Source: Methylobacterium marchantiae (GTDB lineage: Bacteria; Pseudomonadota; Alphaproteobacteria; Rhizobiales; Beijerinckiaceae). From it: 64,000 bases of DNA. The translations under genes and the position numbers were made by a program. Position 1 is the stretch's first letter. Each line of letters begins with the position of its first letter. Positions 51,007 through 60,424 of this stretch are shown here, piece after piece. The stretch is from positions 30,276-94,275 of the forward strand of contig NZ_BPQT01000006.1 of assembly GCF_022179405.1 (NCBI RefSeq), in the 5' to 3' direction. Under the pieces are notes generated by a model. The model searched no databases and was not told where the DNA came from. It was given only the letters and a program-made list of their open reading frames with translations.

Positions 51007-53268
51007 ATGGCGCAGGGCAGCGCACGGGCGATGGGTGCGAACGCCGCCGCGTGGAGCCGCCGGCGCTCGCTCTCCGTGCTCGGCGATGCCGCGAAGGAGT
51101 GGTGGCGTCGGGGCCTCGTCCGCGAAGTCGAGCAGAGGCGGCTGTTCCCGTGGCTGGCCGTGGCCTTCGGTGCCGGCATCCTCGTCTGCTTCACGGCGAC
51201 GGATGGCCAACCGTCCCTCGTCGCGCCCCTCCTCGTCGCGACCCTGCTCTCCGCCGGCGTCCCGTTCCTCGGCGCGAGGCCCGTCGCCCTCGCCGTCGTT
51301 CTCGGCCTCGCCGCATCCTTCCTCGGCTTTTCCGCCGCGATCCTGCGCCTGGACCGCGTGGCGGCGCCCGTCCTCGCCCGCACGACGATCGCACCGCTCA
51401 CCGGCCTCGTGGAAGCCCTGGACGAGCGCGAGGTCGGTGCGCGCCTGATCGTCCGCGTCGAGAGCTTCGGTACCCTCGCACCGGAGCGGCGTCCGACCCG
51501 GGTCCGCGTCTCCTATAAGCGGGCCCTCGCGCTGAAGCCTGGCGATTTCATCTCGGCGACCGCCCGGCTCCTGCCGCCACCCGAGGCGGCACGCCCCGGC
51601 GGATACGATTTCGCCCGCGACGCCTACTTTCGCGGGATCGGCGCCGTCGGCTCCCTCGTCGGCAAGATCGAGGTCAAACCCCCGCCCAGACCGATGCCCT
51701 GGACCGTCTCGGTGGCGGCCGCGGTGGACGATGCGCGCAACGCCCTGACGCGGCGCATCACCGATGCCAATGGCGGGCAGGCCGGCGCCGTGGCGGCCGC
51801 CCTGGTCACCGGCAAGCGCGGCCTCATCAACGCCGAGACCAACGACATCCTGCGGGCGGCCGGGATCTACCACGTGGTCTCGATCTCGGGGCTGCACATG
51901 GTGCTCGCCGCAGGCGTGGTGTTCTGGCTCGTGCGCGCGCTCCTCGCCCTGGTGCCGGGCCTCGCCCTGACCTGGCCGATCAAGAAGATCGCCGCCGGTT
52001 TCGCCATGGTGGGCGTCACCGCCTATTGCGTCTTCTCGGGCTGGGACATCGCCGCAGAGCGCTCGCTGATCATGACCCTGGTGATGCTCGGCGCGATCCT
52101 CGTGGATCGACCGGCCCTGAGCATGCGCAATCTCGCGCTGGCCGCCCTGATCGCGCTCGCACGCGAGCCGGAAGGCCTGCTCGGCCCGAGCTTCCAGATG
52201 TCCTTCGGGGCCGTCGCCGGCCTCATCGCCTGCGCCACCGCGCTCAACCGCTGGATGCCTCAGCGGGAGGGCCACGGTCTTCTCGCCCGCGCTTTCCGCT
52301 TCGTGATCGTCGCGGTCGTCGGCACCCTGGCGACGACCCTGGTGGCGCAGATCGCGACAGCCCCCTTCGCCACCTACCATTTCCAGACCGTCCAGCCCTT
52401 CGGCATCGTCGGCAACGCCCTCACGCTGCCGCTCGTCTCCCTCGCGGTGATGCCGGCGGCGGTCCTCGGGATCCTCGCCTATCCTTTCGCCCTCGATCAG
52501 CCGGTCTGGTGGGCGATGGGGCTCGCGGTGCGCGGAATGCTCACGATCTCCGGATGGATCAGCGGGTTCGGCCACGCCACCCTCGTCGTCCCGGCCTATG
52601 GCAGCACGGCGCTCGGCCTGCTCGCCATCGCCCTCCTGCTGCTGACCGTGCCGGTCTCGCATCTGCGCTGGATCGGGCTCGCCCCCGCCGGAATCGGCAT
52701 GGTGCTGGCGGCGACGCCGCAGCGCTACGATCTCTATGTGGACCGCGAGGGAACGGGCGCCGCACTGCGCGATCGGGACGGGCGACTGGCCATCCTCGGC
52801 AAGCCGCCGGATTTCGTCCTCGAACAATGGCTCAAGGCGGACGGCGATTCGCGGAAAGCCGGCGCGGTATCGGCGTCGGATCGAAGCCGCTGCGACCCGA
52901 TCGGCTGCACGATCGAGACGGAGCCGGGTCGAGCCATCGCCCTCGTCAAGGACAAGCGGGCCTTCGCCGAGGATTGCGCGCGAGCGACGATCGTCATTGC
53001 CCGCCGGGATGCGCCGCCGGGATGCCGGGCCAGCCTCGTCATCGATCGGGCCTATCTCGCCGCCCGAGGGGCGACGGCGATACGCTTCACGCCGGACGGT
53101 CCGGTCGCGACATCGGCGAGAGAGCCCGGATCTCGACCGCCATGGCGCCGAGCATGGCCCGAACCGGCGCCGAAGCCTTCGACACAGACGGCACCATCGA
53201 AGACGCCGGATGCCGAAGCCGAGGACGGCGAGCCGTCAGCGGACGTCTCTCCGGACCAGGATCAGTAG
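51007..53268 (+). CDS. comEC: ComEC/Rec2-family DNA-uptake channel protein
   Basis: A 753-residue polytopic membrane protein thought to carry single-stranded DNA across the inner membrane during transformation. An N-terminal DUF4131 segment with two or three helices (about 45-115) precedes a soluble OB-like part. The Competence domain starts near 270 ([28 protein letters not shown]) and contains [19 protein letters not shown] and [13 protein letters not shown]. The C-terminal part ([20 protein letters not shown] onward, shortened) is the alphaproteobacterial tail; a metallo-beta-lactamase domain with metal-binding histidines is not seen. It overlaps convergent lexA by seven bases. Confidence 0.92.
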   Translation: MAQGSARAMGANAAAWSRRRSLSVLGDAAKEWWRRGLVREVEQRRLFPWLAVAFGAGILVCFTATDGQPSLVAPLLVATLLSAGVPFLGARPVALAVVLGLAASFLGFSAAILRLDRVAAPVLARTTIAPLTGLVEALDEREVGARLIVRVESFGTLAPERRPTRVRVSYKRALALKPGDFISATARLLPPPEAARPGGYDFARDAYFRGIGAVGSLVGKIEVKPPPRPMPWTVSVAAAVDDARNALTRRITDANGGQAGAVAAALVTGKRGLINAETNDILRAAGIYHVVSISGLHMVLAAGVVFWLVRALLALVPGLALTWPIKKIAAGFAMVGVTAYCVFSGWDIAAERSLIMTLVMLGAILVDRPALSMRNLALAALIALAREPEGLLGPSFQMSFGAVAGLIACATALNRWMPQREGHGLLARAFRFVIVAVVGTLATTLVAQIATAPFATYHFQTVQPFGIVGNALTLPLVSLAVMPAAVLGILAYPFALDQPVWWAMGLAVRGMLTISGWISGFGHATLVVPAYGSTALGLLAIALLLLTVPVSHLRWIGLAPAGIGMVLAATPQRYDLYVDREGTGAALRDRDGRLAILGKPPDFVLEQWLKADGDSRKAGAVSASDRSRCDPIGCTIETEPGRAIALVKDKRAFAEDCARATIVIARRDAPPGCRASLVIDRAYLAARGATAIRFTPDGPVATSAREPGSRPPWRRAWPEPAPKPSTQTAPSKTPDAEAEDGEPSADVSPDQDQ

Positions 53269-54005
53269 CGGCGCACCAGGCTGACGAGGCGTCCCTGGAT
53301 CTGGACCCGATCGGGGCCGAGTACCCTGGTCTCGTAGGCGGGATTCGCGGCTTCGAGGGCGATGGACGACCCGCGCCGGCGCAGGCGCTTCAGCGTCGCC
53401 TCCTCGTCGTCGATGAGGGCGACGATGATGTCGCCCGTATTGGCGGTGTCCTGCTTCTTGATGACCACCAGATCGCCGTCGAGGATGCCCGCCTCGATCA
53501 TCGAATCGCCGCGCACTTCGAGCGCGTAATGCTCGCCGCCGGCTAGGAAGTCGGGTGACAGCGTCACCGAATGGCTCTGGTTCTGGATCGCCGAGATCGG
53601 CGTACCGGCCGCGATGCGACCCATGACCGGGATGGTGATGGCCCGTCCGCTCTCGTCCTGAGCCTGGGCGGTGGGTTGACGGACCGACGGCATTGCCTTC
53701 GATCGCCCGCCTTCGACGACGCTCGGCGTGAAGCGGCGAACCTCGCCTGCGGGAGCGGAAACGGGACGAGGCGCGGGAGCGCCGGCGAGGCTTTCCGGCA
53801 TCCGGATCACCTCGATCGCCCTGGCACGGTTCGGAAGGCGCCGCAGGAAACCACGCTCCTCGAGCGCCGTGATCAGGCGATGGATGCCCGATTTCGACTT
53901 CAGGTCGAGGGCGTCCTTCATCTCGTCGAACGACGGAGGCACGCCGCTCTCCTGCATCCGTTGCTGGATGAATTGGAGAAGATCCAGCTGTTTACGCGTC
54001 AACAT
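53262..54005 (-). CDS. lexA: LexA repressor
   Basis: A 247-residue SOS repressor and self-cleaving serine protease. From the ATG at 54005: [20 protein letters not shown], a winged helix-turn-helix ([23 protein letters not shown] in parts), then a long alphaproteobacterial linker rich in Pro, Ala and Arg. The cleavage site Ala-Gly is in GRIAAGTPI. The catalytic serine is in GDSMIEAGI and the lysine in EEATLKRL. The upstream region holds three regularly spaced GTTC half-sites, so the gene is likely self-regulated. Confidence 0.97.
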   Translation of the reverse strand: MLTRKQLDLLQFIQQRMQESGVPPSFDEMKDALDLKSKSGIHRLITALEERGFLRRLPNRARAIEVIRMPESLAGAPAPRPVSAPAGEVRRFTPSVVEGGRSKAMPSVRQPTAQAQDESGRAITIPVMGRIAAGTPISAIQNQSHSVTLSPDFLAGGEHYALEVRGDSMIEAGILDGDLVVIKKQDTANTGDIIVALIDDEEATLKRLRRRGSSIALEAANPAYETRVLGPDRVQIQGRLVSLVRRY

Positions 54006-54075
54006 ACAGATCACTCTTCCACTGAAGCCAAGCTGCGGCGAATGCCTGACGAAACAAAACACGAACACGGTAGAC

Positions 54076-54101
54076 GTTCCGCAAGTGTTCTGCAAGGGTT
54101 C
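54076..54101 (-). promoter_or_regulatory. Tandem overlapping SOS boxes upstream of lexA
   Basis: On the plus strand GTTC occurs at 54076, 54087 and 54098, each separated by exactly seven bases. Any two neighbours form the alphaproteobacterial LexA box GTTC-N7-GTTC, so two boxes share the central half-site. They lie 71-96 bp before the lexA start. The direct-repeat form is well established for this class; double occupancy here is inference. Confidence 0.85.
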
Positions 54102-54273
54102 CGTTAACCCGATGGTAGAGTTTGTTCCTTGGGCGCGATGTTCCGCTCGCGGGCGGGCAGCCGTCGAGACGGCTGCCGGATTCGCGGACGCGGCATAGGT
54201 GCGAAAACACTCGCTCGAACCGGGCCATATCCGCCATTTAAGACGATCTCGACCGAATCGCCGAAGCAGTCCG

Positions 54274-54879
54274 TCAGCCGCGTGGGTAGACGATGATCGA
54301 GAGGTAGGTCATCGGCGTCTGCAACAGCCTGGCCGGACCGTGCAAGCCGTTGGAATCGAACAGCAACGAGTCGCCCGGCAGGAGATGATAGTCTTCTCCC
54401 GCATGGTGATACATCATCTCGCCGGTGAGCATGTAGATGAACTCGGTGCCGACGTGACGAAAGCTGGTATAGGCCTCCGCCTCGGTCTCGAGGGTGATCA
54501 GGTAGGGTTCGAGGGCGACCTCGCCGCCGATCCCGGCCCCGAGCAACTCGTAGATATGGCCGACCTTGGTGCCCCGGCGCTCGATGACGACGCCCTGGCC
54601 CCGCTTGACGTGGGAGCAGTCCCGCCGCTCTTCGAAAGCCGAGAACAGGGCCGTGATCGGCACATTCAGCGCCGTTGCGATGGCGTTGATGGAGGAGAGC
54701 GAGGGCGAGATCGCGCCGTTCTCGATCTTCGACACCATCCCCAGGGAGATGCCGGCGGCATTCCCGAGATCGGCCACCGAGAGATCCCGCTCCCGGCGCA
54801 GCAGCCTGATCTGGTGGCCGAGCGCCTTCTCCAGAGGCTTCTCCTCGACGGAAGGAGCATTCGACGCAGTGGTGAGCAT
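54274..54879 (-). CDS. XRE-family transcriptional regulator with cupin domain
   Basis: A 201-residue regulator from the ATG at 54879. The helix-turn-helix lies at about 22-75 ([33 protein letters not shown] in parts, [14 protein letters not shown]). A C-terminal cupin_2 domain follows (about 120-195) with [29 protein letters not shown] as its barrel signature in parts. Such cupin-XRE proteins sense small molecules, often acids or amines. It is separated from the GntR gene by 211 bp on the same strand. A short inverted repeat CTAC-N6-GTAG at 54993-55006 upstream of it could be an operator. Target genes are unknown. Confidence 0.88.
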   Translation of the reverse strand: MLTTASNAPSVEEKPLEKALGHQIRLLRRERDLSVADLGNAAGISLGMVSKIENGAISPSLSSINAIATALNVPITALFSAFEERRDCSHVKRGQGVVIERRGTKVGHIYELLGAGIGGEVALEPYLITLETEAEAYTSFRHVGTEFIYMLTGEMMYHHAGEDYHLLPGDSLLFDSNGLHGPARLLQTPMTYLSIIVYPRG

Positions 54880-55090
54880 GACCCGATCCGCACCTTCCCG
54901 GCCCGACGCCGCGACCGGCCGCGGGCCGTCACCCATTATGGCGGCGGGCCCCGCCCTTCGCCAGTGCGGGCAGCCGCGGAATCTTCCAAACTCTACAATG
55001 TCGTAGGGGCGCCTTCACTCCGTCCGGAGACGAGACCGGCGAGCCGGATTCCGGCCCTCGACCTCGTGGCGGACAAATGCGCATCGACCT

Positions 55091-55783
55091 TCAGTCGAGG
55101 TAATCGCCGTATTTCTCCACATGGCTGGCGAGGCCCAGACCATGTTCCCGCACCAGGCGTTCGGCCAATTCCGCGTCGCGGGCTTCCAGCGCCTTGATGA
55201 TCGCCACGTGTTCCTTGATCGAGTTGGCGGCGCGGTCGCCCTGGCGGAGGGCGGTGTTGCGGATGCCGCGGACATGCATCAGCAGGTTGCTGGTGATGTC
55301 CTTGATCACGTCGCACTGGCCGAGCGAGATGATCTTCTGGTGGAAGCGGATATTGGCTTCCGAGTATTCGTCGAGGTGGTCGGACGGGCGTCCCTCGTAG
55401 AATTCGGGGAAATGCTCGCGCAGGCCATGCAGCTGCTCGTCGGTGGCGCGCTCGCAGGCGAGGCGGGCGGCCATGCTCTCCAGGGCCGACCAGGCCTGGA
55501 TCATGCTGACGATCTCCTTCTTCGACTTCTTGATGACGAAGACGCCGCGCCGGGCCTCGAACCGAACGAAGCCCTCCTGCTCCAGCACCGTCAGCGCTTC
55601 GCGGACCGGCGTACGGCTGACCCCGAGGTTCAGGGACAGTTTTCGCTCGTCCAGCCGCACTTCCTCGCGCTGGTTATAGATGTTCATGTTGGTGATCGCT
55701 TCTTTGAGCGCATCATAAGCAAGTGCACGCAAGCTCGAGGTCGCAACGATGGGCTTTACTTGAAACGTGTCGTTTTTGACCAT
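55091..55783 (-). CDS. GntR-family regulator with FCD domain, divergent from oxc
   Basis: A 230-residue repressor-type protein from the ATG at 55783 (MVKNDTFQVKPI). The winged helix at about 15-85 includes LDERKLSLNLGVSRTPVREALTVLEQEGFV (in parts) and RRGVFVI. The FCD effector domain (about 100-225) has FHQKIISLGQCDVI and a late HVAIIKALEARDAELAERLV helix pair, with histidines that usually bind a metal. FCD regulators commonly respond to organic acids. Its divergent position, about 800 bp from oxc, and the operator-like repeats there make it the prime candidate regulator of oxalate genes, by inference. The upstream region has a 14-bp tandem repeat. Confidence 0.9.
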   Translation of the reverse strand: MVKNDTFQVKPIVATSSLRALAYDALKEAITNMNIYNQREEVRLDERKLSLNLGVSRTPVREALTVLEQEGFVRFEARRGVFVIKKSKKEIVSMIQAWSALESMAARLACERATDEQLHGLREHFPEFYEGRPSDHLDEYSEANIRFHQKIISLGQCDVIKDITSNLLMHVRGIRNTALRQGDRAANSIKEHVAIIKALEARDAELAERLVREHGLGLASHVEKYGDYLD

Positions 55784-55816
55784 TTTGGGCACCTGGAACG
55801 ATTTCAACTCGCACGC

Positions 55817-55849
55817 ATGGTCGAGCACACATGGTCGAGCACACATGGT
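55817..55849. repeat. Tandem repeat of 14 bp upstream of the GntR gene
   Basis: ATGGTCGAGCACAC is repeated twice exactly (55817-55830, 55831-55844), then ATGGT begins a third copy at 55845. It lies 34-66 bp upstream of the GntR start, where it could overlap that gene's promoter or operator. Confidence 0.8.
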
Positions 55850-56055
55850 GTGAAGCATGCCAAACCCGAGTTTGGAATACAAGGAACGCTTTGAGCGCAA
55901 GAAGTGTCTCAACACAAGAATAGCGTCACGGTCTGCGTCACTATCGCAGAAGCAACCTGCGAGATTCGCTTTATCGCGGGACAGCGAGCGATGCCCCTTC
56001 GCTAACCGCCCGCCTTCCAGCATTCCCCTCGATCGGCAAGATCGTGCAAATCCGT

Positions 56056-56080
56056 TTGACACTTGGTATTTGGTATGCCA
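56056..56080 (+). promoter_or_regulatory. Candidate promoter with embedded operator upstream of oxc
   Basis: TTGACA (56056-56061), a perfect -35 box, is followed after three bases by the imperfect inverted repeat GGTAT-TTGGT-ATGCC (56065-56079). The same TTGACA-N3-GGTAT arrangement stands before the CBS gene on the other strand. A second, overlapping perfect repeat TTGGT-N5-ACCAA covers 56070-56084. No good -10 box is visible (weak AATAAT at 56083). If used, the oxc leader would be near 490 nt. Confidence 0.6.
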
Positions 56081-56098
56081 CCAATAATCGGGGAGAGA

Positions 56099-56194
56099 AT
56101 GGAACTTCAAGCACGGATCGAGGCGCCGGATCACTGGCGGACCGTCCCCGCGAGAGGGCAGGGACGATTCGGGTTCATACAGGCGGAACGGTGA
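56099..56194 (+). CDS. Candidate 31-codon small ORF in the oxc leader
   Basis: An ATG preceded by GGGGAGAGA opens a 31-codon frame (MELQARIEAPDHWRTV, later GRFGFIQAER) ending in TGA. It begins only 15 bp after the operator. The ribosome site is good though close. It has no recognised family and may be a leader peptide or chance. Coding status is unproven. Confidence 0.25.
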   Translation: MELQARIEAPDHWRTVPARGQGRFGFIQAER

Positions 56195-56342
56195 ATCTGC
56201 AATATAGTTCAGATGCCAACCGATTCTGGGAGGAAGGCTTTCGTTCGGGCATTCCAAGTCGTGAAGCGACCTTTGCTTGAAGAGATCATAAATTTTTGGA
56301 TCCGCCACAAGAAAAATGCGGACCGATCGGGAGGAAACGTCA

Positions 56343-56420
56343 ATGAACAGCGCCTGCAGGCAAGTCCCTGGCCCTCGACAAGTCCCCGGCCCCCGAATGG
56401 GTTCGCTCGCGGCACTCTAG
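56343..56420 (+). CDS. Candidate 25-codon small ORF in the oxc leader
   Basis: An ATG with a strong GGGAGGA site ten bases upstream opens a 25-codon frame containing the hexapeptide QVPGPR twice in a row and ending in TAG. Two GC-rich hairpins follow (56437-56459 is a perfect seven-base stem) before the oxc ribosome site. This resembles a leader-peptide arrangement, but nothing proves translation. Confidence 0.28.
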   Translation: MNSACRQVPGPRQVPGPRMGSLAAL

Positions 56421-56581
56421 CTCCGCCGACGGTTTCGGACCGGAGCGACCCGCCGGTCCACGATATCGCTCCTGCGCGGCGGGGCTCCGTCGCCGCCCCG
56501 CGCGGGAGTCGCGTCATCGGTCCGCCTGCCGCGCGGGTCGTCAACCAGAACAAAACATCAAAGAACCAGGGAGAGAACACG

Positions 56582-58324
56582 ATGTCCGCTTTGGCCCAGA
56601 GAATCGACGTCGACGTTGCGGCGGAGCCGGAACTCACCGATGGCTTCCATCTCGTCATCGACGCGCTGAAGCTCAACGACATCACGACGATCTACGGCGT
56701 GCCCGGCATTCCGATCACCGATCTCGGCCGCCTCGCCCAGGCGGCGGGCATGCGCGTGATCTCCTTCCGCCATGAGCAGCATGCCGGCAACGCCGCCGCC
56801 ATCGCGGGCTTCCTGACCAAGAAGCCCGGCATCTGCCTCACCGTCTCGGCGCCCGGCTTCCTCAACGGCCTGACGGCGCTCGCCAACGCCACCACCAACT
56901 GCTTCCCGATGATCCTGATCTCCGGCTCGTCCGAGCGCGAGATCGTCGATCTGCAGCAGGGCGATTACGAGGAGATGGACCAGCTCGCCATCGCCAAGCC
57001 CCTGTGCAAGGCGGCCTTCCGCGTCCTGCACGCCGCCGATATCGGCATCGCCGTCGCCCGCGCCATCCGCGCCGCGGTGTCCGGCCGCCCGGGCGGCGTC
57101 TATCTCGACCTGCCCGCCAAGCTCTTCTCCCAGGTGATGGAGGCCGAGGCCGGCGCGAAATCGCTGGTGAAGGTCATCGACGCGGCTCCGGCCCAGCTGC
57201 CGGCTCCCTCCGCCATCAAGCGCGCCCTGGACGTCCTGAAGAGCGCCAAGCGCCCGCTCATCGTCCTCGGCAAGGGTGCCGCCTACGCCCAGGCCGACGA
57301 CGAGGTCCGCGCCCTCGTGGAGACCAGCGGCATTCCCTACGTGCCGATGAGCATGGCCAAGGGCCTGCTGCCCGACACCCATCCGCAATCGGCGGGTGCG
57401 GCCCGCTCCCTCGTCCTCAAGGAGGCCGACGTCGTCCTGCTGGTCGGCGCACGCCTGAACTGGCTGCTCTCGCACGGCAAGGGCAAGACCTGGGGCGCTC
57501 CCGGCTCGAAGAAGTTCATCCAGATCGACATCGAGCCGAAGGAGATGGATTCCAACGTCGAGATCGTCGCGCCGATCGTCGGCGACATCGGCTCCTGCGT
57601 GACCGCGCTCCTCGACGGCATGAAGGGCGACTGGCAGGCCCCGCCGAAATCCTGGACCGATGCCATCTCCGCCAAGAAGGAGGAGAACCTCTCCAAGATG
57701 GCGTCGAAGCTGCGCAAGAACTCGACGCCGATGGACTTCCACGGCGCTCTGGGCGCGCTGAAGACCATCATCGCCGAGCGGCCGGACGCCATCCTCGTCA
57801 ACGAGGGCGCCAACACCCTCGATCTCGCCCGCGGCATCATCGACATGTACCAGCCGCGCAAGCGCCTCGACGTCGGCACCTGGGGCATCATGGGCATCGG
57901 CATGGGCTTCGCCATCGCCGCCGCGGTCGAGACCGGAAAGCCGGTCCTCGCGGTGGAAGGCGACAGCGCCTTCGGGTTCTCCGGCATGGAGGTGGAGACC
58001 ATCTGCCGCTACAACCTGCCGGTCTGCATCGTCGTGTTCAACAACAACGGCATCTATCGCGGCACCGATACGGACCCGACCGGCCGCGATCCCGGCACCA
58101 CGGTGTTCGTGAGGGACTCGCGCTACGACCGGATGATGGAGGCCTTCGGCGGAGTCGGCGTCAACGCGACGACGCCGGACGAACTGTCCCAGGCCGTCAA
58201 CGCCGCGATGGATTCGGGCCGCCCGACGCTCATCAACGCGGTGATCGACCCTCAGGCCGGGACCGAGAGCGGCAATATCGGCAGCCTCAACCCGACCAGC
58301 ACGGTGAAGAAGAAGCCCGCCTGA
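56582..58324 (+). CDS. oxc: Oxalyl-CoA decarboxylase
   Basis: A 580-residue thiamine-diphosphate enzyme that converts oxalyl-CoA to formyl-CoA and CO2. The ATG at 56582 has GGGAGAG upstream. The TPP-binding Pyr domain has the catalytic glutamate region [18 protein letters not shown] (in part), the central domain carries the CoA/ADP site, and the PP domain has the [14 protein letters not shown] motif with the metal-binding NNNG ([11 protein letters not shown]). Length and all signatures fit Oxc rather than acetolactate synthase. The frame is open upstream to 56213 without homology. It acts with Frc, encoded 195 bp downstream. Confidence 0.97.
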   Translation: MSALAQRIDVDVAAEPELTDGFHLVIDALKLNDITTIYGVPGIPITDLGRLAQAAGMRVISFRHEQHAGNAAAIAGFLTKKPGICLTVSAPGFLNGLTALANATTNCFPMILISGSSEREIVDLQQGDYEEMDQLAIAKPLCKAAFRVLHAADIGIAVARAIRAAVSGRPGGVYLDLPAKLFSQVMEAEAGAKSLVKVIDAAPAQLPAPSAIKRALDVLKSAKRPLIVLGKGAAYAQADDEVRALVETSGIPYVPMSMAKGLLPDTHPQSAGAARSLVLKEADVVLLVGARLNWLLSHGKGKTWGAPGSKKFIQIDIEPKEMDSNVEIVAPIVGDIGSCVTALLDGMKGDWQAPPKSWTDAISAKKEENLSKMASKLRKNSTPMDFHGALGALKTIIAERPDAILVNEGANTLDLARGIIDMYQPRKRLDVGTWGIMGIGMGFAIAAAVETGKPVLAVEGDSAFGFSGMEVETICRYNLPVCIVVFNNNGIYRGTDTDPTGRDPGTTVFVRDSRYDRMMEAFGGVGVNATTPDELSQAVNAAMDSGRPTLINAVIDPQAGTESGNIGSLNPTSTVKKKPA

Positions 58325-58519
58325 CACACGTCCCTTGTAGGCGGCGCTCCCCGGTACGGGCGTGGCGCGCTCCCTCTCCTTCCAGGGGAAGGGACCCGCG
58401 ATGCCCGCGAATTGTGAGACGACGGTCGCGACACCGGGGAGGAGCACGCCCTCACATCGAACCCGACGGCCGTGAATCCGGCCGTCGCCCCCTCATCGCC
58501 CCAGAACCGGGTGAGCCCC

Positions 58520-59794
58520 ATGAATGCCCTCGAAGGCGTGAAGATCCTCGACTTCACCCATGTCCAGTCCGGGCCGACCTGCACGCAGTTGCTGGCCTGG
58601 TTCGGCGCCGATGTGATCAAGGTCGAGCGTCCGGGAGTCGGCGACGCCACGCGTCAGCAGCTTCAGGACATCCCGGATGTGGACAGCCTCTATTTCACGA
58701 TGCTGAACCACAACAAGCGCTCGATCACCCTCGACACCAAGAACCCCAAGGGGATCGAGGTGATGTGGCGCCTGGTGAAGGAATGCGACGTCCTCGTGGA
58801 GAACTTCGCTCCCGGCGCCCTCGACCGGATGGGCCTGACCTGGGAGGCGATCCACGCCGCGAATCCGCGGATGATCCTCGCCTCGGTGAAGGGCTTCGGG
58901 CCGGGCGCCTACGAGAATTGCAAGGTCTACGAGAACGTCGCCCAATGCGTCGGCGGAGCGGCCTCCACCACGGGCTTCCGCACCGACATCCCGATGGTGT
59001 CCGGGGCGCAGATCGGCGATTCCGGCACGGGCCTCCACCTCGCCCTCGGCATCGTCACCGCGCTCTATCAGAGGACCCATTCCGGCCTCGGGCAGAGGGT
59101 CGATTGCGCCATGCAGGACGGCGTCCTCAACCTGTGCCGGGTCAAGCTGCGCGACCAGCAGCGGCTCGAGCGGGGGCCGCTCAAGGAATACAGCCAGTAT
59201 GGCGAGGGGATCGGCTTCGGCGATTCGGTGCCCCGTGCCGGCAACGATTCGGGCGGCGGCCAGCCGGGGCGCATCCTGAAATGCAGGGGCTGGGAGACCG
59301 ATCCCAATGCCTACATCTACTTCATCGCCCAGGGTGCGGTCTGGGAACCGATCTGCGACGTCATCGGCGAGCCGACCTGGAAGACGGACCCGGACTACGC
59401 GACCCCGAAGGGCCGCCTGCCGCATCTCAACGAGATCTTCACGCGCGTCGAGGCCTGGACCATGTCCAAGACCAAGTTCGAGGCGATGGAAATCCTCAAC
59501 GCGCTCCACGTCCCCTGCGGACCGATCCTCTCGATGAAGGAGATCGCCGAGGACGAGTCGCTGCGGAAATCCGGCACGGTGGTCGAGATCGACCATCCCG
59601 AGCGCGGCAAATACTTGACCGTTGGCAACCCGATCAGGCTCTCGGCGAGTCAGGTCGAGGTCAAGCGCTCGCCTCTGCTGGGCGAGCATACGGAAGAAAT
59701 CCTGCGCGACGTCCTCGGATATTCCGAGAGCGACAGGCTCAGGATCTCGGAATCGGGGGCTATCGGCGCGGTCCGGAGGATCGCCGCCGAGTGA
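58520..59794 (+). CDS. frc: Formyl-CoA:oxalate CoA-transferase
   Basis: A 424-residue class III CoA-transferase that moves CoA from formyl-CoA to oxalate, yielding formate and oxalyl-CoA. From the ATG at 58520 it reads [20 protein letters not shown]. The catalytic aspartate is D167 in [11 protein letters not shown], matching D169 of the Oxalobacter enzyme. The glycine-rich active-site loop is seen in [25 protein letters not shown] is a family marker. A GTG at 58472 would add 16 residues. With Oxc it forms a complete oxalate-to-formate cycle. A stem-loop with a T run follows the stop. Confidence 0.96.
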   Translation: MNALEGVKILDFTHVQSGPTCTQLLAWFGADVIKVERPGVGDATRQQLQDIPDVDSLYFTMLNHNKRSITLDTKNPKGIEVMWRLVKECDVLVENFAPGALDRMGLTWEAIHAANPRMILASVKGFGPGAYENCKVYENVAQCVGGAASTTGFRTDIPMVSGAQIGDSGTGLHLALGIVTALYQRTHSGLGQRVDCAMQDGVLNLCRVKLRDQQRLERGPLKEYSQYGEGIGFGDSVPRAGNDSGGGQPGRILKCRGWETDPNAYIYFIAQGAVWEPICDVIGEPTWKTDPDYATPKGRLPHLNEIFTRVEAWTMSKTKFEAMEILNALHVPCGPILSMKEIAEDESLRKSGTVVEIDHPERGKYLTVGNPIRLSASQVEVKRSPLLGEHTEEILRDVLGYSESDRLRISESGAIGAVRRIAAE

Positions 59795-59815
59795 CCGGCC
59801 CTCGAACGAAGCGGA

Positions 59816-59843
59816 AGCCGGCTGTCTCGACCTCCCGGCTTTT
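59816..59843 (+). terminator. Terminator-like stem-loop after frc
   Basis: AGCCGG (59816-59821) pairs with CCGGCT (59835-59840), followed by TTTT starting within the stem end. It is 22 bp after the frc stop. The stem is short and the loop is 13 bases. Confidence 0.5.
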
Positions 59844-59967
59844 GCGCACGACGTGAAACTCCTCCTGACTCAGCGCGGTATCGGCCAACGGCACGGTACC
59901 GCGCTCTTTCCGTCAGGGGAGAACGCGCGATGCGGAAGAGAGTCGATTGCCCCGGACGCCGGACCGT

Positions 59968-60129
59968 TCAGGCGATGCCGGTGAAGCGGCCGGCCGAGCC
60001 CGTCACGTAATCGCGGCTCTCGGCGCGGCTCTTGTCGGCGCGCACCGACAGGAAGTCCGCGACCTTCACGACGAGAAGCACCTGAAGGACGATCATGCAG
60101 AGGACGGCGGCGACGATGGTGGCGAGCAT
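59968..60129 (-). CDS. 53-residue single-span membrane protein
   Basis: A 53-residue frame from the ATG at 60129, with AGGAG seven bases upstream, to a TGA at 59968. The first 27 residues form one hydrophobic helix (MLATIVAAVLCMIVLQVLLV). A short polar tail follows (ADKSRAESRDYVTGSAGRF). The good ribosome site and clean helix-plus-tail layout support a real gene. It lies between frc and the P-loop protein gene, on the latter's strand but 295 bp past its stop. I do not recognise the family. Confidence 0.6.
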   Translation of the reverse strand: MLATIVAAVLCMIVLQVLLVVKVADFLSVRADKSRAESRDYVTGSAGRFTGIA

Positions 60130-60207
60130 GGTGGGCTCCTGAGGGCGTGTTACCCATCCTATATGTCATGGTGCAGCGCAAACTGATATACCACATTCCT
60201 TCGACCA

Positions 60208-60228
60208 GACATGCGGCCAATGCATGTC
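60208..60228. repeat. Inverted repeat upstream of the 53-residue gene
   Basis: GACATGC and GCATGTC flank a seven-base spacer, a perfect inverted repeat 79 bp upstream of the small membrane-protein start. It could be an operator. The surrounding 295 bp (60130-60424) has no other clear content. Confidence 0.45.
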
Positions 60229-60424
60229 GGAGGATGAACGAGCTTTCGGCGAGCGTCCGACGCATCCACGGGTGGGTACGAATCTGCGGTTCGGGTCATC
60301 GACTTAGCGGGTGCAGCAGAGCCCGACCGTGTTCTGGCGCCGTCGAGGGCAGCTATTCCACCATCAAAGAGGGACCTTCCATCACCTGTTTCCGTGCGGA
60401 CCGAGTTGAAGGTTCAGAACGACC

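Noticed and set aside
56558-58447. A 629-codon open frame antisense to oxc
   Set aside because: Antisense shadow of a well-recognised gene, with no homology.
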